DNA of 7,303 nt, taken from assembly GCA_002712845.1 (NCBI GenBank), contig PAUV01000060.1, forward strand, positions 1-7,303. Direction: 5' to 3'. A program made the position numbers and the translations under genes. Below, piece after piece: positions 1 through 7,303 of the stretch. Source of the DNA: Rhodopirellula sp. (lineage in GTDB: Bacteria; Planctomycetota; Planctomycetia; Pirellulales; Pirellulaceae). Below the pieces are notes generated by a model. It was not told the origin of the DNA and ran no database searches. It saw only the letters and a list, made by a program, of their open reading frames with translations. Position 1 is the first letter of the stretch. Every line of letters starts with the position of its first letter.

Positions 1-435
1 GTTCTCGGAATCCTCTCGAAGTTTGTTTGGCCAGTTATCCTGGACGGACTTCAGGCCAGAGAAGACAAAATCTTCGACGAACTGAAAGACGCGGAAAAAG
101 CCAAGGCGGATGCACAGAGCCTGCTGGCGGACTATCAAGGGAAGCTTGATGGTGCCGCGGTGGAAGTTCAGTCGATCCTGTCAGACGCACGCAACGACGC
201 AACTGCCAGCGGGCAGCGAATTGTTGATGAAGCCAAAGAGGAAGCAGAGCGTCAGCGGGAACGCGCGAACGCAGAGATAGAGACGGCCAAAAAGGTTGCT
301 CTTGCCGAACTCGCCGGGCAAACTTCTGATTTAGCGATTGGAGTTGCCCAACAGGTCATCGGTAGAGAACTGAAGGCTGAAGATCATGCTGAGTTGATCC
401 GCCAGTCGCTGGATCGGCTCCCCAGCAACAACTGA
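1..435 (+). CDS. atpF: F-type ATP synthase subunit b, 5'-truncated
   Basis: Subunit b forms the peripheral stalk of FoF1-ATP synthase. It is anchored by one N-terminal membrane helix and reaches up to bind delta on top of F1, holding alpha3beta3 still while gamma turns. The frame is open from base 1 to the TGA at 433-435 and gives 144 visible residues. The first residues (VLGILSKFVWPVILDGL) match the end of the membrane segment with the usual aromatic/proline hinge. They are followed by QAREDKI, the typical start of the cytoplasmic helix. The rest is a long, highly charged, Ala/Glu/Lys/Arg-rich helix without helix breakers (roughly residues 20-120), then a short C-terminal delta-binding region ending SLDRLPSNN. 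A GTG at 160 could be mistaken for a start, but the homology clearly runs upstream of it. The true start and most of the membrane helix lie outside the window. The position directly before atpH confirms the assignment. Confidence 0.95.
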   Translation, partial: VLGILSKFVWPVILDGLQAREDKIFDELKDAEKAKADAQSLLADYQGKLDGAAVEVQSILSDARNDATASGQRIVDEAKEEAERQRERANAEIETAKKVALAELAGQTSDLAIGVAQQVIGRELKAEDHAELIRQSLDRLPSNN

Positions 436-498
436 TCAACTCGGATGTTGTCACGAAAAATTACTCCATCGAACGCGGGTATTTCCCGAGCGTAAGCC

Positions 499-1122
499 AT
501 GAACGAAGCTGCTGAACACGACACAGTGCTCGATACCGGTGCCGAACAACTGGGCAAAACTTATGCCCGTGCGTTGATCGGTGCGGCGCGGAGCGCTGGC
601 ATCGCGGACAATATCATTGAACAACTAGGTTCAGTTGTCGATGAGTGCTTAGCGGTGAGTCCACAGCTCCGAGCTGCTTTTGCCTCGCCCCAGATCGATG
701 ACAATGAAAAGATCAGAGTGATCGACCGATTGTTCGGCGAGAGCTGTGATCCACTCTTAGTGAAATTCCTCAAGGTCATGGCTGGCCGAGGACGCTTGGC
801 TCATGTTGATGCAGTACGTGCTGCTGCAGACACGATCCATGACGAAATGCTTGGCCGATTGGTTGCCACAGTGCAGACTGCGGTTCCACTAGACGACGCC
901 CTTCGATCCAAAATTGAAGAGCAAATTGGTTCCATCATGCAGAAGCAGGTGCGATTGTCAGAGTCAGTCGATCCAGATTTGATCGGCGGCATGGTAATCC
1001 GCGTGGGAGACCGCGTGTTCGACAGCAGCGTATCCAACCGTTTGGATGCACTCGCACGTCGCACACGAAACGGTTTCTCCAGTCAATTGCTCCACCGCTT
1101 TGGTGAACTCACATCAGAATAG
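499..1122 (+). CDS. atpH: F-type ATP synthase subunit delta (OSCP homologue)
   Basis: Delta sits on top of the alpha3beta3 head and joins it to the C-terminal ends of the b dimer, completing the stator. The 207-residue product has the N-terminal helical domain (about residues 18-120, beginning LGKTYARALIGAA, the family's Y-A-x-A-L motif). It also has the conserved C-terminal motif GGMVIRVGDRVFDSS at residues 163-177, followed by a short helix. It is longer than the roughly 175-180 residues usual for bacteria, because of about 17 extra residues before the YARAL region and a somewhat longer tail. An in-frame TAA at 493-495, two codons before the ATG at 499, rules out a longer N-terminus. No Shine-Dalgarno-like sequence precedes the start. 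The gene lies 63 bp after atpF and 78 bp before atpA. Confidence 0.96.
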   Translation: MNEAAEHDTVLDTGAEQLGKTYARALIGAARSAGIADNIIEQLGSVVDECLAVSPQLRAAFASPQIDDNEKIRVIDRLFGESCDPLLVKFLKVMAGRGRLAHVDAVRAAADTIHDEMLGRLVATVQTAVPLDDALRSKIEEQIGSIMQKQVRLSESVDPDLIGGMVIRVGDRVFDSSVSNRLDALARRTRNGFSSQLLHRFGELTSE

Positions 1123-1131
1123 GTTTTGACT

Positions 1132-1147
1132 TGCCGGCCAACCGGCA
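1132..1147 (+). other. Intergenic hairpin between atpH and atpA
   Basis: TGCCGG (1132-1137) and CCGGCA (1142-1147) form a perfect 6-bp stem with a CCAA tetraloop, 10 bases after the atpH stop. No T-tract follows, so it is not a typical intrinsic terminator. In atp operons, structures in such spacers can affect mRNA stability or the higher output of alpha relative to delta. That role is inferred here. Confidence 0.4.
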
Positions 1148-1200
1148 CCAACTATCAACGCTCGACAGAACTGCCGGGCCAACACTATTGATTCAGACCC

Positions 1201-2724
<1,524 letters not shown>

Positions 2725-2778
2725 TCCCGATTGAACTTGATCTTTCCCATTTAACAACTGAAACGCGTCAACTGACTC

Positions 2779-3660
2779 ATGGCCAACGCCCGCGCCCTCG
2801 ACAAACGACGAAAATCAATTCGCAACATCCGCAAGATCACGCGGACCATGGAATTGATCGCAACAGCGCGCTACAAAAAAGCGATGGATCGCGCCGCGGC
2901 CGTGACGGCGTACACCGATCGGTTGTCGCAGATCGTCAACAGCTTGGCTGACTCGGGCACGGAGGTCAGGCATCCTCTGCTTGAGCAACGTGAAAATCCT
3001 CAAGCTGGCCGTCTGTTGACATTAAGTAGTAATCGCGGCTTGTGTGGTGGCTACAACGCCAGTGTGCTACGGACTGCGGTACCACATATCGGTGAGATGA
3101 GATCAGACGTAGGCAATTTGTTGGTAGATGTTAGCGGGAAACGTGGGATCAACGGACTGAAATTTCGCGGCATTGATACCAACGACACCTACGAGGAGTT
3201 CGAGGACCAACCAGCCTACGACGAAGTGGAAAAAATTGCGTCTAAGTACCTTGAGCTGTATGTCACAGGGCAAATGGATCGCCTTGACGTGATCTACACC
3301 CGGTTCATCAGCACAAGCCGGCAGGAAGTCACCATCGAAACACTCTTGCCGTTTGGCTCACTCGACGAAAATGTCGGCGAGACAGATGAGGGAGCAAATA
3401 CACATTACGAGTTTCAACCGTCCGCTGAAAGTATCTTGGAAGAGGTCGTGCCGACCAGTTTCAAGGCAAAGCTTTTCAAGTGCTTCCTCGATTCTGCAGT
3501 CAGCGAGCAAGTTGCTCGAATGATTGCGATGAAAGGGGCAACGGAAAGTGCAGGGGACATGATCAAGCAACTGTCCATGACATACAATCGCGCCCGTCAG
3601 AGTCAAATCACGGGTGAAATCATGGAAATCATTGGTGGTGTTGAAGCATTGGAAGGCTAA
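2779..3660 (+). CDS. atpG: F-type ATP synthase subunit gamma
   Basis: Gamma is the central rotor shaft whose coiled coil turns inside the alpha3beta3 head and drives the conformational cycle of the catalytic sites. The product has 293 residues, the usual length. The N-terminal helix carries the signature SIRNIRKITRTMELIATARYKK (about residues 13-34), the first strand of the coiled coil. The conserved SSNRGLCGGYN motif is at residues 83-93. The C-terminal helix begins near MIAMKGATESAGDMI and ends in ITGEIMEIIGGVEALEG, both family hallmarks. A segment around residues 193-212 (DENVGETDEG and flanks) is acidic and variable, as is common in the Rossmann-like domain. I see no redox cysteine-pair insertion of the chloroplast type. 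The start has no Shine-Dalgarno sequence. The spacers are 54 bp from atpA and 81 bp to atpD. Confidence 0.97.
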   Translation: MANARALDKRRKSIRNIRKITRTMELIATARYKKAMDRAAAVTAYTDRLSQIVNSLADSGTEVRHPLLEQRENPQAGRLLTLSSNRGLCGGYNASVLRTAVPHIGEMRSDVGNLLVDVSGKRGINGLKFRGIDTNDTYEEFEDQPAYDEVEKIASKYLELYVTGQMDRLDVIYTRFISTSRQEVTIETLLPFGSLDENVGETDEGANTHYEFQPSAESILEEVVPTSFKAKLFKCFLDSAVSEQVARMIAMKGATESAGDMIKQLSMTYNRARQSQITGEIMEIIGGVEALEG

Positions 3661-5190
<1,530 letters not shown>

Positions 5191-5195
5191 GAGTC

Positions 5196-5582
5196 ATGAC
5201 ACTTCGCTGTGTAGTTGTAACGCCTGAACGTACTGAACTTGACCGAGAGGCCGAGTATGTTTCGCTCCCAATGTTTGATGGGGAACTGGGCGTAATGGGT
5301 GGTCGAGCACCACTGATCGGTCGACTGGGCTTTGGGACACTTCGGCTGCAAACGGCCGCAGGTCCTGAACGCTACTACGTAGATGGCGGCTTCGCCCACA
5401 TTGAGGGTGATGTCATCAACGTGCTGACGGGTCGCTCAACACCAATCGACTTGATCGACCGTGATAAAGCCCACGAGGACTTGGACAATGCGTTAGCGAT
5501 GTCTGGCGCGACACCCGAAGAGGCACAAATCCGGGATACCGCTGTTCGCCGTGCTCGTGGTCAACTTCGCGCGTCCAGCTAG
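5196..5582 (+). CDS. atpC: F-type ATP synthase subunit epsilon
   Basis: Epsilon binds the foot of gamma and the c ring, couples them, and in many bacteria inhibits ATP hydrolysis through its C-terminal helices. The 128-residue product has the N-terminal beta-sandwich (about residues 1-84: VVTPERTELDREAEYVSLP, then GELGVMGGRAPLIGRLGFG in the place of the usual GELGILPGHAPLLTxLxxG, then YYVDGGFAHIEGDVINVL). A two-helix C-terminal domain (about 86-128) follows. At residues 87-92 the sequence IDRDKA lies where the ATP-sensing motif I/L-D-x-x-R-A is found in some species, with Lys91 instead of Arg. The start is only 5 bp after the atpD stop, so the two genes are probably translationally coupled. 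It is the last gene of the operon. Confidence 0.96.
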   Translation: MTLRCVVVTPERTELDREAEYVSLPMFDGELGVMGGRAPLIGRLGFGTLRLQTAAGPERYYVDGGFAHIEGDVINVLTGRSTPIDLIDRDKAHEDLDNALAMSGATPEEAQIRDTAVRRARGQLRASS

Positions 5583-5612
5583 CTTCATCGGCTTGGCTCA
5601 TCGATAACTCTT

Positions 5613-5652
5613 AGTCGCGAAGTGGTTTCTAACCGCTGGTTTTTTCGCGACT
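5613..5652. repeat. Perfect 9-bp inverted repeat around the terminator, at the convergent junction
   Basis: AGTCGCGAA (5613-5621) is exactly complementary to TTCGCGACT (5644-5652), with 22 bases between. The arms enclose the atp terminator hairpin and share its last two T residues. On the - strand the stem begins on the base right after the TAA stop of the MCE gene (5653-5655). It could therefore close off or protect the 3' end of that mRNA, although no T-tract follows it in that direction. Confidence 0.65.
5621..5645 (+). terminator. Intrinsic terminator of the atp operon
   Basis: AGTGGTT (5621-5627) pairs with AACCGCT (5631-5637) around a TCT loop (7 pairs, one of them G-T). Two G and six T (5640-5645) follow. 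It lies 38 bases after the atpC stop and has the shape of a Rho-independent terminator for + strand transcripts. The stem is modest in GC content. Confidence 0.7.
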
Positions 5653-6861
5653 TTACTTCAATCCAAGACCGCTCGGTCTTTTTGAGAGTGCTCCCCGAAC
5701 GCCTAGTTGCCGAGGATCCCTTGCAACTTTGTCAGTGAACACGCGTACGTCGTCAAGAATCGGCCTGATCCTTGCGGTAGCGCTCTCAATGTTCTCAACC
5801 GTTCGGCGTATCTTCCAGTACATTTCCTGGTCATCAAGTAACAGACGCACCGAGCCGTCTTTGTTGTTAAGTGCTTTCCCAAACTCATCCACTTCAGTCA
5901 GAGTGCTGTCCAAACGAGCCATGGTGGTCAGCACCTGATTTACCAATTCATCGCCATGTGTCGCCAGAGGTTCAGTGAACTGCTCGACATTCTTCACTGT
6001 TCTTTGAGCACTGTTCACGGTATCGACGGCGGCTTCACCGACCTTCTCGAACTGCGCGCCAACACGTTCAAAACTGTCAAAGGTGCGTGTGGTGGCATCA
6101 AGCGTTTCCTTTGCTTGTTTAAGCACCTCGGGTAGCTGCACGACGGACTCCTCAAGATTTTCGCGAATGACTGGATTATTGACGATTTCACGGATATCGG
6201 CCATCGCTCCATTGAATTCGCGCAGTGCCTGCACCGCTTCATCAGCAACCTGCTCGATTTTCGAATCACTGCCCCCGACGACCTTCTCTACGCCAGACGC
6301 CAGTTGATTGATGCTCTCTGCAGCAACGGCGATGGACGAGCCTGCGTTGCGGATCGCCTCAAATGTCTCCTGAAGATCAGACTGCATTTCAAACAGGCTT
6401 TCCGAGTTCTCTCCATACGAAATGTACTCACCATCGGTGTACGGCTGCTTGAGTATTTCGGGATAGTCCTGTGCTTTCCCGTTAGCATCCCAGAGGGTTC
6501 TCAGTTTTGCTGGTTTCCCCAGCACAAACTCAAGCTGCGCATCCCCGGTAACAAAGTTTCCAGTACCAATCCGCGGGATGTAAGAGTGAGAAACCTGCTT
6601 GGTAGCGTCCATCGCTAGCGTCACAAGAACCCCCCCCTGATCTCGCAGACTGATACTCGAGACGCGTCCGATCCGCACGCCATCACGGACAACGGGGGTA
6701 TTGGCACCGATGCCTTCTGCTGAGTCAAAGACCACCGACAATGAATAGTCACGCTGCAGTACGCTAGGAAAGGCCCCAAACAGGAATGTCAGAATGATGC
6801 CGATTCCGATTGCCGAAATCACCAACACCCCTACACCAAATCGCAGTCTATTTTCATCCAT
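5653..6861 (-). CDS. MlaD-like MCE-domain protein, membrane-anchored, with long helical tail
   Basis: MCE-domain proteins are the periplasmic, lipid-binding parts of ABC transporters that move phospholipids or other hydrophobic molecules between inner and outer membrane (MlaD, PqiB, Mce1A, TGD2). The 402-residue product starts with a short charged cytoplasmic stretch. One membrane helix (about residues 8-30, GVGVLVISAIGIGIILTFLF) follows, uncleaved in MlaD relatives. The single MCE domain is at about 37-114, with DSAEGIGANTPVVRDGVRIGRV, its core motif. From about 150 to 385 the protein is Ala/Glu/Val-rich, with few prolines or glycines, and looks largely helical or coiled coil. It is much longer than E. 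coli MlaD (183 residues) and so closer in layout to Mce/TGD2-type proteins, whose tails form needles or tunnels. It lies 34 bp downstream of the ABC ATPase gene, probably in the same operon and as its last gene. A G8 run lies in codons 75-78. Confidence 0.9.
   Translation of the reverse strand: MDENRLRFGVGVLVISAIGIGIILTFLFGAFPSVLQRDYSLSVVFDSAEGIGANTPVVRDGVRIGRVSSISLRDQGGVLVTLAMDATKQVSHSYIPRIGTGNFVTGDAQLEFVLGKPAKLRTLWDANGKAQDYPEILKQPYTDGEYISYGENSESLFEMQSDLQETFEAIRNAGSSIAVAAESINQLASGVEKVVGGSDSKIEQVADEAVQALREFNGAMADIREIVNNPVIRENLEESVVQLPEVLKQAKETLDATTRTFDSFERVGAQFEKVGEAAVDTVNSAQRTVKNVEQFTEPLATHGDELVNQVLTTMARLDSTLTEVDEFGKALNNKDGSVRLLLDDQEMYWKIRRTVENIESATARIRPILDDVRVFTDKVARDPRQLGVRGALSKRPSGLGLK
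5665..5683 (+). terminator. Possible second atp terminator inside the opposing gene's 3' end
   Basis: AAGACCG (5665-5671) and CGGTCTT (5674-5680) are perfectly complementary. Realistically this is a 6-bp stem with a GCTC loop. A run of five T (5679-5683) overlaps the stem end. The shape is that of an intrinsic terminator read on the + strand. On the - strand the same bases encode residues 394-399 of the MCE protein (K-R-P-S-G-L). A back-up terminator to the one at 5621-5645 is plausible. Confidence 0.5.
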
Positions 6862-6895
6862 GATTAATTCTCATCAGGCTTAACAACCAGCCAAA

Positions 6896-7303
6896 CTAGC
6901 CAGACAATCCATGCGCCAATTCTGTCAATCGCTCGCCAGCTTCTCCACGAACAAACTGGCGAACACGCCGATCCTCCGCATGCTCCAAGGAGCTTGGTGG
7001 TCCGTCAAACAGGACCTGTGATTCATTTTCATCAAGTCGCATTCGCGGATAAAACATCAGCACACGATCTGCGACTTTTCGGGCCGTATGCATATCATGT
7101 GTGACGACAACACTGGTAACCGGATATCGTCGCCGAGTATCAAGTATCAATTCATTAATCACGTCACTCATGATTGGGTCCAGACCAGTGGTCGGTTCAT
7201 CGTAAACAACTACCTCTGGCTTCAGAATCAATGCCCGCGCCAAACCGACGCGTTTTCGCATACCACCTGACAACTCCGCGGGTCGCTTGTAGGCAACATT
7301 TCT
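6896..7303 (-). CDS. MlaF-like ABC transporter ATP-binding protein, N-terminal part beyond the window
   Basis: This is the ATPase that powers an MCE-type lipid transporter. The frame is open to the window edge and 135 C-terminal residues are visible; a TTG at 7271-7273 is an internal Leu, not the start. Visible motifs, numbered from the window edge: ABC signature LSGGM at 11-15 (E-L-S-G-G-M-x-x-R is the MlaF form); Walker B VVVYDEP at 31-37 with catalytic E36; D-loop TGLDP at 39-43; and the switch histidine H69 in VVTHDM. Walker A and the Q-loop would be upstream of the visible part. After the H-loop the usual short 'L-x-x-G-x-I' turn is replaced by a longer stretch ([20 protein letters not shown]). 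The end, [15 protein letters not shown], resembles the MlaF tail that contacts the partner subunit. The permease (MlaE) gene is not in the window and would be expected nearby on the - strand. Confidence 0.92.
   Translation of the reverse strand, partial: RNVAYKRPAELSGGMRKRVGLARALILKPEVVVYDEPTTGLDPIMSDVINELILDTRRRYPVTSVVVTHDMHTARKVADRVLMFYPRMRLDENESQVLFDGPPSSLEHAEDRRVRQFVRGEAGERLTELAHGLSG

Noticed and set aside
160..435. GTG at 160 as start of a short 91-residue b subunit
   Set aside because: The same frame upstream encodes the conserved membrane-proximal part of subunit b, so the gene is cut only by the window edge.
445..498. ATG at 445 as a possible upstream start giving atpH a longer N-terminus
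   Set aside because: It is in frame with atpH, but a TAA at 493-495 separates it from the ATG at 499.
2755..2775. CAACTGA repeated twice 14 bases apart before atpG
   Set aside because: A 7-base repeat in a short spacer is easily due to chance, and no third copy or symmetry supports an operator.

Overview
The window is an almost complete F1 sector of a bacterial F-type ATP synthase operon on the + strand. It meets, tail to tail, the 3' end of a lipid-transport (Mla/MCE-type) ABC operon on the - strand. Gene order on the + strand is atpF (5'-truncated by the window edge), atpH, atpA, atpG, atpD, atpC, the canonical b-delta-alpha-gamma-beta-epsilon order of a housekeeping F-ATPase. It is not the beta/epsilon-first order of N-type ATPase clusters. 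The a and c subunit genes would lie upstream, so the coupling ion cannot be read from this window.

The organism looks like a Gram-negative, outer-membrane-bearing bacterium of moderate GC. A member of the Planctomycetota (Pirellulaceae/Rhodopirellula-like) is my best guess. It rests on the protein 'flavour', the lack of Shine-Dalgarno sequences before four of five internal operon genes, the fairly long spacers (54-81 bp) between atp genes, and an MCE/ABC pair with unusual C-terminal regions. This is an inference, not a proof.

Layout: 1-435 atpF C-terminal part; 499-1122 atpH; 1201-2724 atpA; 2779-3660 atpG; 3742-5190 atpD; 5196-5582 atpC, only 5 bp after atpD and the only gene with a purine-rich ribosome-binding sequence. 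At 5613-5683 lie an intrinsic terminator nested in a longer inverted repeat and a second terminator-like hairpin inside the last codons of the opposing gene. At 5653-6861 (-) is a membrane-anchored MCE-domain protein with a long helical tail. At 6896-7303 (-) is the C-terminal part of its ABC ATPase, which runs off the window.

The atp products would together form the F1 head (alpha3 beta3 gamma epsilon) plus the peripheral stalk (b, delta) that couples ion flow to ATP synthesis. The - strand pair would supply the ATPase and the substrate-binding/periplasmic parts of a phospholipid transporter that maintains outer-membrane lipid asymmetry or inter-membrane lipid traffic. Nearly all of the window is ordinary core-genome content, and I see no mobile element, CRISPR, RNA gene or evident novel system. 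The points worth a second look are small: a changed DELSEED motif and P-loop residue in beta, the terminator arrangement at the convergent junction, a G8 run in the MCE gene, and the SD-less operon.
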